Notes: generated by a model from the sequence alone, not told the origin. A DNA stretch of 64,000 nt from Bacillota bacterium (GCA_023391875.1 JAEWAB010000004.1:124001-188000), one strand, 5' to 3'; positions 41,980-51,838 are shown, numbered from the stretch's first letter. A program made the numbers and translations.

Positions 41980-43071
41980 ATGGCTCGGCAAGGGATGTCC
42001 AAGTATGGCAAGATTATCGATTGGGTGAAGGAACGTATCGAGTGCGGCGATTTAAAGCCGGGTGAAAAGCTCTATTCGGAAAACGAGCTTTCCCGCATGT
42101 TCGACATCAGCCGGCAGACAGTACGTCAGGCCATCGGCATTCTGGAGAATGAAAAGCTTGTGGAACGCAGGCGCGGCAGCGGAACCTATATACGCACACT
42201 GCCCGAACCGCCTCATGCGCCCACAAAAACGATCGGTGTTATTACCACCTACCTTGACGATTACATCTTTCCCAGCATCATCAGGGGTATTGAGAGTGTA
42301 CTTTCCCAAAACGGCTACACTATGCGCCTTTCCATTACCAACAACAAGGTGGAGAATGAGACTACGGCGCTTTTGTACATGCTGCAGGATGAGGTGGACG
42401 GCCTTATTGTCGAGCCCACCAAAAGCGCTTTGCCCAATTTAAACCGTGAGCTCTACACGAAGCTTTCCGAAAATAACATCCCCTGCCTGATGATTAACGG
42501 CAGTTACCCGGGGATGGGCATCGCATGCGTAGCCCCGGATGACCTGGGCGGCGGGCGGGAAGCGGCAAGATATCTGCTCTCGCGCGGGCATCAAACAATC
42601 GGCGGTATCTTTAAATCGGACGATATTCAAGGGCATCTGCGTTACGCCGGTTTCGCGGGCGCACTGAAAGAACAGGGCGCAGCGCTTAACGATGATGCGG
42701 TGCTCTGGTATGCTACCGAGGATGTGGAGCGTCTGTTCGGCGGCGATAGTGATGCCTATATTCTTTCGCGTATTCACAACTGTTCCGCCCTTTTATGTTA
42801 TAACGACCAGATTGCCGTGAAGCTTTTGGAGATGCTGCGCCGCGCCGACATAGCGGTGCCGGAACAAATTTCGCTCATCAGCTTTGATAATTCCAACCTT
42901 GCCACGGCCATGGACGTCGGGCTTACCTCTGTCGCACACCCCAAAGAGCAGCTTGGCGAAGCCGCCGCGCAGGGCATTCTGGCAATGCTCAAAGACCGGC
43001 GCTTTAAAGCAGACAAGCTGTTTGAGCCAGTCATTGTCGAACGGCAATCGGTACGTGAGTTTAACAGATAA
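41980..43071 (+). CDS. araR: Arabinose repressor AraR (GntR DNA-binding domain fused to LacI-type sensor)
   Basis: 363 residues from ATG 41980, nine bases after GAGGA. An ATG at 41971 abuts that site. The GntR winged helix (about 5-75) has LYSENELSRMFDISRQTVRQ and RRGSGTYIR. A LacI/PBP-like sensor domain follows (TIGVITTYLDDYIFPSIIRG at 85, LLCYNDQIAVKLLEML near 268, ISFDNSNLATAMDVGLTSVA near 298). This fusion is the AraR architecture. It represses arabinose genes until L-arabinose binds. A close match to the AraR operator lies at the araB promoter 144 bases downstream of its stop. Confidence 0.92.
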   Translation: MARQGMSKYGKIIDWVKERIECGDLKPGEKLYSENELSRMFDISRQTVRQAIGILENEKLVERRRGSGTYIRTLPEPPHAPTKTIGVITTYLDDYIFPSIIRGIESVLSQNGYTMRLSITNNKVENETTALLYMLQDEVDGLIVEPTKSALPNLNRELYTKLSENNIPCLMINGSYPGMGIACVAPDDLGGGREAARYLLSRGHQTIGGIFKSDDIQGHLRYAGFAGALKEQGAALNDDAVLWYATEDVERLFGGDSDAYILSRIHNCSALLCYNDQIAVKLLEMLRRADIAVPEQISLISFDNSNLATAMDVGLTSVAHPKEQLGEAAAQGILAMLKDRRFKADKLFEPVIVERQSVREFNR

Positions 43072-43087
43072 TAATAAAACATCGATG

Positions 43088-43124
43088 AAAACGCGCTTTC
43101 CTATATTGATGGAAAGCGCGTTTT
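43088..43124 (+). terminator. Terminator after araR
   Basis: A perfect 14-bp stem (AAAACGCGCTTTCC and complement) with a nine-base loop, ending in TTTT, 17 bases past the araR stop. Confidence 0.85.
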
Positions 43125-43176
43125 AAATTCATGCAATATCGGGTACTCGTTATTTTATTAACTTTCGTGATACCCA

Positions 43177-43205
43177 TTGCATTTTTTGCGTAAGTATACT
43201 ATGAT
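43177..43205 (+). promoter_or_regulatory. Predicted araBAD promoter
   Basis: TTGCAT (43177-43182), a 17-base spacer and TATGAT (43200-43205). The AraR operator begins ten bases after the -10. Confidence 0.6.
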
Positions 43206-43214
43206 GATATCAAA

Positions 43215-43230
43215 AGATGTACATACAACT
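43215..43230. promoter_or_regulatory. AraR operator of araBAD
   Basis: AGATGTACATACAACT matches the B. subtilis AraR consensus ATTTGTACGTACAAAT at 12 of 16 positions, including the GTAC and TACAA cores. It covers the expected transcription start. Confidence 0.7.
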
Positions 43231-43268
43231 TTACTGTTGATAAATATGAACGGAAAGGGAGTCTTTAG

Positions 43269-44927
43269 ATGGCCAAATATACAATCGGCGTGGACTTCGG
43301 CACCCTCTCGGGACGCGCGGTGCTGGTGAATGTGGCAAGCGGTGACGAAGTTGCCAGTACAACTTTCGATTATCCGCACAGTGTAATGGATAAAACACTT
43401 CCTGACGGTACCAAGCTGGGCGCAGACTGGGCGCTACAGCACCCGCGGGATTACCTGGATGTGTTTGCAAACACGATCCCTGCGGTACTAAAGCTGGCAG
43501 GGGTCTCGGCGAAGGATGTTATCGGTATCGGCACCGATTTCACCGCCTGCACCGTTCTTCCGGTAAAGGCCGACGGTACACCATTATGCTTTCTTCCGGA
43601 GTTTGAATCGAACCCTCACGCTTACATCAAGCTGTGGAAGCACCACGCCGCGCAGGATAAAGCAAATAAATTAAACCATGCCGCTGCCCAAATGGGGAAG
43701 GACTGGCTTTCACGTTACGGCGGGAAAATCTCCTCAGAATGGCTGTTCCCGAAGGTGTGGCAGGTTCTTGACGAAGCCCCCGAGGTCTATGCGGCGGCGG
43801 ATTATTTCATCGAGGCCGCCGACTGGGTGATCTGGCAGCTTACCGGGGTGCAGACGCGCAACTCCTGTACCGCGGGCTACAAGGCGATCTGGCACAAGCG
43901 CAAGGGATATCCGGGCAAGGAATTCTTTAAGGCGCTGGACCCACGGCTTGAAAATGTGGTGGAGGATAAGCTTAACTGCCCGATTACACCGCTTGGGTGC
44001 AAGGCCGGTGAAATCAGTACAGCAGCCGCGGCACTCACCGGGCTTGAACCCGGCACGGCCGTCGCGGTTGGCAATGTGGATGCACATGTCACCGTTCCCG
44101 CCGTCGGCATTGACGGCCCAGGCAAGATACTTGCCATCATGGGCACCTCCACCTGCCATATCCTGCTGGGTACCGAGGAGAAAGCCGTACCGGGCATGTG
44201 TGGAGTGGTGGAAGACGGTGTATATCCGGGCTTTTACGGCTACGAGGCCGGGCAGTCCTGTGTAGGCGACCACTTTGCATGGTTTATTGAAAACTGTCTG
44301 CCCGCCGCCTATTTTAACGAGGCAAAGGCGGAGGGATTGAACATTCACCAGTATCTGCGGCAGAAGGCCGAACAGCTTGCTGTGGGAGAAAGCGGCCTGG
44401 TTGCGCTGGACTGGTGGAACGGGAACCGCTCGGTACTGGTGGATGTAGACCTGACGGGCATGATAGTGGGCATGACGCTGCAAACCAAGCCCGAAGAAAT
44501 CTACCGCGCGCTGATTGAAGCCACCGCGTACGGTACCCGAAAGATTGTGGAAACCTTCCGCGAAAACGGTGTGCCGGTTGAGGAGTTCTATGCCTCCGGC
44601 GGCATCTCGCAGAAGGACCCCATGACGATGCAGATTTATGCCGACGTACTGGGCATGCCGGTTAAGATAGCCGGTTCGGCGCAGGGGCCGGCGCTCGGCT
44701 CCGCCATCTTTGCCGCTGTTGCCGCGGGCGGGGAACGCGGCGGCTATCATACGATCTTTGAGGGCGCGAAGGTGATGGGCAAGCTCAAGGATGTCGTATA
44801 CCGGCCTATCCCCCAGAACAAGGCGGTTTACGATCAGCTCTATGCCGAGTACAACATCTTGCATGATTATTTCGGCCGGGGCGTCAACGATGTCATGAAG
44901 AGACTGAAAGCAATCAAGAAACGCTAG
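43269..44927 (+). CDS. araB: L-ribulokinase AraB
   Basis: 552 residues, a FGGY-family kinase of usual AraB length. The N-terminal phosphate motif is GVDFGTLSGRAVLVNVASG. GIGTDFTACTVLPV and DWALQHPRDYLDVF are typical of ribulokinases, and the C-terminal domain has IMGTSTCHILLG and EEFYASGGISQKDPMTMQIY. It phosphorylates L-ribulose with ATP. AAAGGGAG precedes the ATG. First gene of araBAD, under a promoter with an AraR operator. Confidence 0.95.
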   Translation: MAKYTIGVDFGTLSGRAVLVNVASGDEVASTTFDYPHSVMDKTLPDGTKLGADWALQHPRDYLDVFANTIPAVLKLAGVSAKDVIGIGTDFTACTVLPVKADGTPLCFLPEFESNPHAYIKLWKHHAAQDKANKLNHAAAQMGKDWLSRYGGKISSEWLFPKVWQVLDEAPEVYAAADYFIEAADWVIWQLTGVQTRNSCTAGYKAIWHKRKGYPGKEFFKALDPRLENVVEDKLNCPITPLGCKAGEISTAAAALTGLEPGTAVAVGNVDAHVTVPAVGIDGPGKILAIMGTSTCHILLGTEEKAVPGMCGVVEDGVYPGFYGYEAGQSCVGDHFAWFIENCLPAAYFNEAKAEGLNIHQYLRQKAEQLAVGESGLVALDWWNGNRSVLVDVDLTGMIVGMTLQTKPEEIYRALIEATAYGTRKIVETFRENGVPVEEFYASGGISQKDPMTMQIYADVLGMPVKIAGSAQGPALGSAIFAAVAAGGERGGYHTIFEGAKVMGKLKDVVYRPIPQNKAVYDQLYAEYNILHDYFGRGVNDVMKRLKAIKKR

Positions 44928-44979
44928 TATGGATATATGCGATACATAGATACTTAACATTGAAATTGGAGGGATTTTT

Positions 44980-46461
44980 ATGTCCGGCTTAAAACATTAT
45001 GAATTTTGGTTTCTTACAGGCAGCCAGCACTTGTATGGGGAGGAAACCTTAAAACAGGTAGCGGAGCATTCGGAGGTCATTGTCAAAGCGCTCAACGCGA
45101 GCAGTGACATTCCCTGTACGGTTGTCTATAAATCGGTGCTCACCACCCCGGATGAAATCACCAATATCATTCGGGAAGCAAACCATGACAATGCCTGTGC
45201 GGGCATCATCACATGGATGCATACCTTCTCGCCCTCAAAGATGTGGATAAACGGCCTTTCACTCCTTCAAAAGCCGTTTCTGCATCTGCATACCCAATTT
45301 AACCGCCAGATACCCAACCTTGAGATAGACATGGACTTTATGAACCTGAATCAATCCGCGCACGGTGACCGCGAGCATGGCTTTATAGGCGCGCGTATGC
45401 GTTTGGCCCGCAAGGTTGTTGTGGGCTATTGGCAAGACTCGGACGTGCACGAAAAGATCGGCAGTTGGATGCGCACCGCCGTGGGCGCCTCGGTGAGCAA
45501 GAGCCTGAAAGTCATGCGCTTTGGCGATAACATGCGTCAGGTGGCTGTTACAGAGGGCGATAAGGTGGAGGCACAGATCAAGCTTGGCTGGCAGGTGAAT
45601 ACCACCGCGGTGGGCGACCTTGCGCAGGCAATGGCCGCTATACCCGAGGCAGAGGTGGAGGCCGTTTATGCCGACTGCATTGCCCGTTATACCCTCAATA
45701 CCGAAGATATCGCTTCGGTAAAATATCAGGTGCGCGAGGAGCTTGCCATGCACAGGCTGTTAAGTGAGAGCGGCTGTCAGGCGTTTACCACCAATTTTGA
45801 GGATCTTCACGGCCTTGAGCAGCTGCCCGGCTTTGCCAGCCAGCGGCTGATGGAGGACGGCTACGGTTTTGGCGCCGAGGGCGACTGGAAGACGGCTGCT
45901 ATGGTACATATCCTCAAGATGATGGGTACCGGCTTAGGCGGCGGAACCTCGCTGATGGAAGACTACACCTACGACTTAACCATCGGCAACGAGCTGATAC
46001 TCGGCGCACATATGCTGGAGATCTGCCCGTCGGTTGCGGCGGGTAAGCCCAAGATTGAGGTACACCCCCTTGGCATCGGCGGAAAAAATCCGCCCGCAAG
46101 GCTTGTATTTGAGGGTAAGGCGGGCAGCGCCATTGCCGTATCGCTCATTGACATGGGCGGCAGACTGCGCCTGATTGTGAATGACTGCGAGGCGGTAAAG
46201 CCGATCTATGAGATGCCGAACCTGCCGGTCGCGCGCGTGATGTGGAAGCCGCTGCCCAACCTGAAGCTCTCCGCGGAAGCGTGGATTCTCGCAGGCGGCG
46301 CGCACCATACGGCCTTCTCTTACGACGTTACCGCCGAACAGATGCGCGATTGGGCAGAGATGATGGATATCGAGTACGTACATATCGGCAAGGAGACCGA
46401 TATCAATGCACTGAAGCAGCAGTTGCTGCTTTCCGATATGGTATGGAAGCTGAAGGCGTAA
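44980..46461 (+). CDS. araA: L-arabinose isomerase AraA
   Basis: 493 residues, the standard length. FWFLTGSQHLYGEETLKQVA at the N-terminus and TWMHTFSPSKMWINGL near 74 are family signatures. Metal-binding Glu and His residues lie in AFTTNFEDLHG, SLMEDYTYDL and CPSVAAGKPKIEVHPLGIGG. It converts L-arabinose to L-ribulose. GGAGGG precedes the ATG, 52 bases after araB. Confidence 0.96.
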   Translation: MSGLKHYEFWFLTGSQHLYGEETLKQVAEHSEVIVKALNASSDIPCTVVYKSVLTTPDEITNIIREANHDNACAGIITWMHTFSPSKMWINGLSLLQKPFLHLHTQFNRQIPNLEIDMDFMNLNQSAHGDREHGFIGARMRLARKVVVGYWQDSDVHEKIGSWMRTAVGASVSKSLKVMRFGDNMRQVAVTEGDKVEAQIKLGWQVNTTAVGDLAQAMAAIPEAEVEAVYADCIARYTLNTEDIASVKYQVREELAMHRLLSESGCQAFTTNFEDLHGLEQLPGFASQRLMEDGYGFGAEGDWKTAAMVHILKMMGTGLGGGTSLMEDYTYDLTIGNELILGAHMLEICPSVAAGKPKIEVHPLGIGGKNPPARLVFEGKAGSAIAVSLIDMGGRLRLIVNDCEAVKPIYEMPNLPVARVMWKPLPNLKLSAEAWILAGGAHHTAFSYDVTAEQMRDWAEMMDIEYVHIGKETDINALKQQLLLSDMVWKLKA

Positions 46462-46496
46462 TAAAATTTTGATCGCCGGAAAGGCAGGGTGATACA

Positions 46497-47198
46497 ATGC
46501 TTGAAAAACTGAAACAGCAGGTATGGCAGGCCAACCTGCTGCTGCCGAAATATAATTTGGTAACCTTTACGTGGGGCAATGTCTCGGCGCTTGATCAGGC
46601 AAGCGGGCTCATGGTAATCAAGCCTTCAGGGGTGGAATATGACCTGCTGAAGCCGGAGGATATGGTTGTAGTAAACCTCAAAGGCGAGGTGGTGGAGGGC
46701 AGCCTGAAACCGTCCTCCGATACCCCAACACATCTGGTGCTCTATAAGGCGTTCCCCGAAATAGGCGGTATTGTACATACGCACTCCCGCTGGGCCACCA
46801 TATGGGCGCAGGCGGGGCTCAGTATTCCCGCGCTTGGCACAACGCACGCCGACTACTTCTACAGCGATATTCCCTGTACCCGCCGCATGACGCCCGCAGA
46901 GATTAATGGCGGGTATGAAGAGGAAACAGGAAATGTGATTGTTGAGACGATACAGGGGACGCATGTCATGGATACGCCCGCGGTGATCGTGAACAGCCAC
47001 GGTCCCTTCGTATGGGGTAAAGACGCACAGGATGCGGTATACCACGCGGTGGTGCTGGAGGAAATCGCAATGATGGCGTGGCATAGTCGGGCTATGAACG
47101 CTGAGAATACGCATATGCAGCAGGAGCTTTTAGACAGGCATTACCTGCGCAAGCACGGCAAAAACGCTTATTACGGGCAGGATAAACGTATCGGTTAA
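46497..47198 (+). CDS. araD: L-ribulose-5-phosphate 4-epimerase AraD
   Basis: 233 residues, class II aldolase fold. TWGNVSALDQASGLMVIKPS near 23 is the substrate-binding region, and GGIVHTHSRWATIWAQAG and GTTHADYF carry Zn2+-binding His residues. It yields D-xylulose 5-phosphate for the pentose phosphate pathway. Last gene of araBAD, 35 bases after araA, followed by a terminator. Confidence 0.95.
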   Translation: MLEKLKQQVWQANLLLPKYNLVTFTWGNVSALDQASGLMVIKPSGVEYDLLKPEDMVVVNLKGEVVEGSLKPSSDTPTHLVLYKAFPEIGGIVHTHSRWATIWAQAGLSIPALGTTHADYFYSDIPCTRRMTPAEINGGYEEETGNVIVETIQGTHVMDTPAVIVNSHGPFVWGKDAQDAVYHAVVLEEIAMMAWHSRAMNAENTHMQQELLDRHYLRKHGKNAYYGQDKRIG

Positions 47199-47280
47199 AC
47201 ATCAGGGCATTATCCTAAACGGAAACTGAACAAGTGAATAGTGAGCATTTTCAAAGAAACGAAATCATCTTTAATTGCGC

Positions 47281-47318
47281 AAAAATATGGCAGGTATAAT
47301 TTATCCTGTCATATTTTT
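47281..47318 (+). terminator. Terminator after araBAD
   Basis: AAAAATATGGCAGG and CCTGTCATATTTTT pair (one G-T) over a ten-base loop and end in T7. It is 82 bases past the araD stop. Confidence 0.8.
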
Positions 47319-47386
47319 TTAGCACTTTTCCAGTTTGCATTTTTTGGTTGACATCTATTTAATGCGGCGATTCGCCTAAAAATTTT

Positions 47387-47415
47387 TTGACAAATAATGG
47401 TATAATCTGTATACT
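47387..47415 (+). promoter_or_regulatory. Predicted promoter of the yesN/yesM-type genes
   Basis: TTGACA (47387-47392), a 17-base spacer and TATACT (47410-47415), 25 bases before the start codon. Confidence 0.65.
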
Positions 47416-47439
47416 GATGATAGAATGGAGGGCCTGCTT

Positions 47440-49053
47440 ATGATAAAGATATTTTTTGTTGAGGATGAATTTATCGTTCGCGAAGGAATCAAAAACAATA
47501 TCCACTGGGCGAGTGAGGGATTTCAGTTCTGCGGCGAGGCGGCGGACGGGGAGCTTGCCCTGCCGCTTATTCAGAGCGAGAAGCCGGACATTGTCATCAC
47601 CGATATACGCATGCCTTTTATGGACGGGCTTGAACTCAGCCGAATGATCAAAAAAGAACTTCCGCAGTGCAAGATTATCATCCTGAGCGGACACGAGGAG
47701 TTTTCTTACGCGCAGGAAGCGATAAGGCTTGGCGTCACGCAATACCTGCTTAAGCCGATTAACAGTACAGAACTAATCGACGTTGTAAAACGCATAGGCA
47801 AACAAATTCTGCGTGAGCAGGAGGAAAGAGAGAACTACGAGCGTTATAAAAAAGAGATGACTGAAAACGGGCAAAGCCACAGGCTCAAACTGTTTAATGA
47901 GATGGTTGCCGGTTCGCTTTCCATCTTTAAAATTCTCGATATGGGCCGGGAGCTCGGGCTTAAACTGAGCGCGAAATATTATCAGATTGTGCTGCTCAAA
48001 TACAGTCTGGCCTCCTTTGACGAGTCTTTTTCCGCCGAACTGCTGTCCCTTACCGAGCAGTTCAACAGGCTCGATACCTGTGACGATAATATCATTTTAT
48101 TCGACCGCGCCATTGAGGGCTGGGCGCTGCTTATTAAGGGAGATTCCTTGGAGCATCTTAACGTTGTACGTAAAGATTATCTGTCCAGATTAAAGTCGCT
48201 TTTTGAACAATACCCCGAGGTGCGCTACTTCGGTGGGATCGGTTCGGCTGTAGACAGGCTGGCAAAACTGCCGGAGTCCTTTGAAAACGCACAGCGCGTT
48301 TTTGCGCAGCGCTTTATCTTGGAACGAAACGATATCATCGGTTGCGAGGTATGTCTGGCCCCCAAGCGGGATGCGGAGGATATCCGGCAGGATATGAAGG
48401 AACTGGGGAGCCTGGATTTAAAGAAGGTAAAGGATTTTTTAAGTGGCGGAGAGATCAATGAAATTACCTTCTTTGTTGAGAAGTTTTTAAATAGCATCGG
48501 CAACGCGAGCGAACGGTCCCTGCTGTTTCGGCAGTATGTTTTTATGGATATTTATATTACGGTAATCACCTTTTTAAAAGAGATCGGAGCAGAGGAAGTT
48601 CCGCTGGAGGAGCCGTTTTCCGGCCAGGAACAGATGCTTGAGCTTGTAAACGACCTGCAAAAAGCAAAAAGCTACCTGATAAATATCTTCACTGAGGCCT
48701 TAAAAAGACGAGAAACGCTCCGCACGAAACGGTATCACCGCATCATCGAGCAGGCAAAGGAATATATCCGAGGCCATTATGCCAACGATGAGCTTTCCCT
48801 TAACGAGGTAGCGGAATATGTGAACATCAGCCCAAGCCATTTCAGCTCCGTCTTCAGCCGGGAAACCGGACAAAGCTTTATACGCTATCTGACCGACCTG
48901 CGCATGGGTAAAGCGAAGGAGCTGCTGAAGTGCTCCGATCTCCGCTGCTCTGAAATCGGGCTGAACGTGGGTTACAAAGACCCGCACTACTTTTCGTACC
49001 TGTTTAAGAAATTGTACAGCTGTTCACCCATGCAGTATCGCGCTTCTAAGTAA
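47440..49053 (+). CDS. YesN-type response regulator with AraC DNA-binding domain
   Basis: 537 residues from ATG 47440, with GGAGGG seven bases upstream. The in-frame ATG at 47425 precedes that site. The receiver (1-120) has IFFVEDEFIVREGI, DIVITDIRMPFMDG with the phospho-acceptor Asp, IILSGHEEF and YLLKPI. A long helical middle domain follows. The C-terminal AraC domain (about 435-535) has LSLNEVAEYVNISPSHFSSV and SEIGLNVGYKDPHYFSYLFK. It activates sugar-uptake genes when phosphorylated by the YesM-type kinase encoded next. The likely target is the furanose importer downstream. Confidence 0.9.
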   Translation: MIKIFFVEDEFIVREGIKNNIHWASEGFQFCGEAADGELALPLIQSEKPDIVITDIRMPFMDGLELSRMIKKELPQCKIIILSGHEEFSYAQEAIRLGVTQYLLKPINSTELIDVVKRIGKQILREQEERENYERYKKEMTENGQSHRLKLFNEMVAGSLSIFKILDMGRELGLKLSAKYYQIVLLKYSLASFDESFSAELLSLTEQFNRLDTCDDNIILFDRAIEGWALLIKGDSLEHLNVVRKDYLSRLKSLFEQYPEVRYFGGIGSAVDRLAKLPESFENAQRVFAQRFILERNDIIGCEVCLAPKRDAEDIRQDMKELGSLDLKKVKDFLSGGEINEITFFVEKFLNSIGNASERSLLFRQYVFMDIYITVITFLKEIGAEEVPLEEPFSGQEQMLELVNDLQKAKSYLINIFTEALKRRETLRTKRYHRIIEQAKEYIRGHYANDELSLNEVAEYVNISPSHFSSVFSRETGQSFIRYLTDLRMGKAKELLKCSDLRCSEIGLNVGYKDPHYFSYLFKKLYSCSPMQYRASK

Positions 49054-49089
49054 TGTTCAGTAATTACAGCTTTGGCGGGAGGCGGGGCT

Positions 49090-50565
49090 ATGAAGCATTA
49101 TTTTCTACATAAGATCAAGGATTATTTCGGGAACCTAAAGCTGAACAAGAAGATACAGCTTTCACTCATTCTGATTATTGTACCACTGTTTTGCTTATTC
49201 GCCGTCCTGTTCATAAACGTCTACAGGTTTAACCAAATCTATGATCATATCATCGCCAACGCCTCCGAGGCAGGGCGTTTCAGTATTAAATTTAAAGAAG
49301 AATTCGATTACAAAATATATCTGCTGATCGCGGGGCATTCAACCTTTGAAAAGGAGGACCCCTACAGCTATATTGAAGCATCCCGTGAGATTACCACCAG
49401 CCTTATTCAAAATACGCGTCTGCCGGAGAATAAGCGCCGCGCGGAAAGTATTATGAAACTGCTCGGCAACCTCGAAGAGTATGTGATGCGCATCGAGGAA
49501 AACAAACGGGTCGGCGGGCACTACGACGATAATATCGACATATGGGAAAACTATGTGCAGCTTGTTACCGAATTGGTTCAGTCGACGGTGCTTGAATACA
49601 CCTACTATGAAACCAAGGGGATGGAGACCGTGCGCGCGCAGGTTTCAAGCAGCCTTGGCGGCATCACCCTTTTGGGCTTAATTGTGTTTGCACTTTTGGT
49701 AGCGGCTGCCTTATATCTGTCGGTTCGTATCCCAAATAGCATCGCAAAACCGATTCACCACTTAAACGATGTGACCAATCAGGTGGCAAAAGGCGACCTT
49801 TCGGTGCGCGCCAATGTTTTGCATGGGGCGGAGGTCAAGCAGCTGGGGGAATCGCTGAATATCATGATTGAAAAGATTGATAACCTGCTGCTTGCGGTAA
49901 AAACCGATCAGGCAAACCTGCGGGCGGCAGAGCTGGAGCTTTTGCAGGCTCAGATTAACCCCCATTTTCTTTATAACACGCTGGATACGATTATCTGGCT
50001 CGCCGAGTCCGGCAAACAGGGTAAGGTCGTGGAGATGGTGGGCTCGTTATCGGACTTTTTTCGCACGTCGCTCAACCACGGTAACGGCATGTTTACGCTT
50101 AGAGAGGAAGAAAAGCATGTGCGCAGCTATCTGCAGATACAACAGGTGCGGTATCAGGACATCCTCGATTATGAAATCGATATTTCAGAACGGGTGATGA
50201 GTGCCGTTCTGCCCAAGATTACGCTGCAGCCGCTGGTGGAAAACGCCCTTTACCATGGTATTAAAAACCGCAGGGGCAAGGGAATCATCCGCATATACGC
50301 CCAAACACTCGGCGACGATGTAGCCATTACCGTTGAGGATAACGGCATAGGAATGACTGCCGAGCGTCTTTCCGAGGTCATGGCTCAGCTCAAAAACCGG
50401 GGCGCCTCATCCATCAAGCTAAAGCATGACTCCTATGGGCTGTTTAATGTCAATGAACGAATTAAGCTGAAATTCGGCGATAAATACGGCATTACCATCA
50501 CCAGTATTTATGGCAGGGGAACATGGGTAAAGGTTTTAATACCTTTTCAAAGTATGAAAGCGTAA
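49090..50565 (+). CDS. YesM-type sensor histidine kinase
   Basis: 491 residues from ATG 49090, preceded by GGGAGGCGGGG. Membrane segments lie at about 23-45 and 195-218, with an extracytoplasmic sensor of about 150 residues between them and a HAMP domain after. The His_kinase motif LLQAQINPHFLYNTLDTIIW (phospho-His in NPHF) lies near 290, and the HATPase has PLVENALYHGIKN and VEDNGIGM. It phosphorylates the YesN partner 36 bases upstream. It probably senses an arabinose-containing sugar directly or through the binding protein encoded next (inferred). Confidence 0.9.
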   Translation: MKHYFLHKIKDYFGNLKLNKKIQLSLILIIVPLFCLFAVLFINVYRFNQIYDHIIANASEAGRFSIKFKEEFDYKIYLLIAGHSTFEKEDPYSYIEASREITTSLIQNTRLPENKRRAESIMKLLGNLEEYVMRIEENKRVGGHYDDNIDIWENYVQLVTELVQSTVLEYTYYETKGMETVRAQVSSSLGGITLLGLIVFALLVAAALYLSVRIPNSIAKPIHHLNDVTNQVAKGDLSVRANVLHGAEVKQLGESLNIMIEKIDNLLLAVKTDQANLRAAELELLQAQINPHFLYNTLDTIIWLAESGKQGKVVEMVGSLSDFFRTSLNHGNGMFTLREEEKHVRSYLQIQQVRYQDILDYEIDISERVMSAVLPKITLQPLVENALYHGIKNRRGKGIIRIYAQTLGDDVAITVEDNGIGMTAERLSEVMAQLKNRGASSIKLKHDSYGLFNVNERIKLKFGDKYGITITSIYGRGTWVKVLIPFQSMKA

Positions 50566-50645
50566 AAAAATTACACCGCACCTAAAAATACTATACCGCC
50601 TTAAAAATTGGGTAAAAAAATATAACAACTGCAAAAGAATGTGCA

Positions 50646-50674
50646 TTGAACAATTATTTCCATTTATTTATAAT
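50646..50674 (+). promoter_or_regulatory. Predicted promoter of the furanose importer operon
   Basis: TTGAAC (50646-50651), a 17-base spacer and TATAAT (50669-50674), about 60 bases before the binding-protein start. Confidence 0.65.
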
Positions 50675-50733
50675 CTAGTTGTAAACCTGAGAGATACGGG
50701 GGTTTATAAATAATAATTGGAGGTTAAACTGAA

Positions 50734-51789
50734 ATGAAGCTCATGAAGAGAATAACCGCAATTGCTATGGCCGCTTTAATGCTGGCCGGTTTGGCAGCAT
50801 GCTCCAGCGCGCCGGCAGCCCCTTCCGCGGCGGATACTCCCTCTGTAACAGATGCCCCTTCCGCTGATCAGCCCGCGGCTGATGCCGATAAATTAATCTA
50901 TGTAGGTTTTGTTCAGGTAGGCGCCGAGTCCGACTGGCGCATGGCCAACACCAAGTCTATGCAGGAGACCTTTACCGAAGCAAACGGCTACAAATTTGAG
51001 ATGGTTGATGCCCAGCAGAAAACCGACAAGCAGATTACTGCTATTCGCGACTTTATTCAAAAAGACGTTGATTACATAGTGCTTGCTCCCAACACCGAGG
51101 CCGGATGGGATACGGTTTTAGGAGAGGCCAAAGACGCCGGTATACCCGTTGTTATTGTTGACCGTATGATTGAGACCAACGATGACAGCCTCTTTACCGC
51201 TTGGGTTGGTTCAAACTTTAAGCAGGAAGGCTACGACGCCGTTACCGCGCTTGAAAGCGCGCTGAAAGCAAAGGGCGTTGACGATACGAAAGACCTGAAT
51301 ATTGTTACCCTGCAGGGCACCATGGGTTCTTCCGCCCAAATCGGCCGCACCGACGGCTTTGCGGAGAAGATGACGGCGCACAGCAACTGGAAGATGCTCG
51401 ATAAGCAGTCCGGCGACTTCACGCAGGAAAAGGGTCAAGAGGTAATGGAGTCCTTCCTCAAGTCTTACCCCGATATTGACGTGGTCATCGTTGAAAATGA
51501 CAACATGGCGTTCGGCGCTATCAAGGCCATTAAGGCTGCCGGCAAGACCTGCGGGCCCAAGGGCGATATCACCATCGTTTCGTTTGACGCCGTAAAGGCC
51601 GCCTTTGAAGCCATGATCGCCGGAGACATCGACGTTGATGTTGAGTGCAATCCGCTGCACGGCCCCCGTGTTGCAGGAATCATCGAGGCACTTGAGGGTG
51701 GTCAGTCGGTTGATAAGATCGCGTATGTAGAAGAAGGTACCTTCTATGCGGCGGATGCCGAAAAGACGTTGCCTTCCCGTGCTTATTAA
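50734..51789 (+). CDS. Furanose-type sugar-binding lipoprotein (YtfQ-like)
   Basis: 351 residues. Lipobox LAACS (Cys at about 23), then an Ala/Pro/Asp-rich linker. The periplasmic-binding type I fold resembles E. coli YtfQ: YVGFVQVGAESDWRMANTKS, VDAQQKTDKQITAIRDFI, IVTLQGTMGSSAQIGRTDGF and KQSGDFTQEKGQEVMESFL. YtfQ binds galactofuranose, and homologues bind arabinofuranose. Within an arabinofuranosidase/araBAD locus, L-arabinofuranose is the likely ligand. A hairpin separates it from the ATPase gene. AATTGGAGGT precedes the ATG. Confidence 0.9.
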   Translation: MKLMKRITAIAMAALMLAGLAACSSAPAAPSAADTPSVTDAPSADQPAADADKLIYVGFVQVGAESDWRMANTKSMQETFTEANGYKFEMVDAQQKTDKQITAIRDFIQKDVDYIVLAPNTEAGWDTVLGEAKDAGIPVVIVDRMIETNDDSLFTAWVGSNFKQEGYDAVTALESALKAKGVDDTKDLNIVTLQGTMGSSAQIGRTDGFAEKMTAHSNWKMLDKQSGDFTQEKGQEVMESFLKSYPDIDVVIVENDNMAFGAIKAIKAAGKTCGPKGDITIVSFDAVKAAFEAMIAGDIDVDVECNPLHGPRVAGIIEALEGGQSVDKIAYVEEGTFYAADAEKTLPSRAY

Positions 51790-51838
51790 GCCGTGACGCA
51801 GACAAAGAACAAATAGAATATACTGCACAGCTACAGAA

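Noticed and set aside
43734..44960. A 408-codon open frame on the minus strand opposite araB
   Set aside because: It lies entirely over the confidently assigned araB, has no ribosome binding site and no recognisable domain. Long antisense frames are a by-product of the GC-rich codon pattern.
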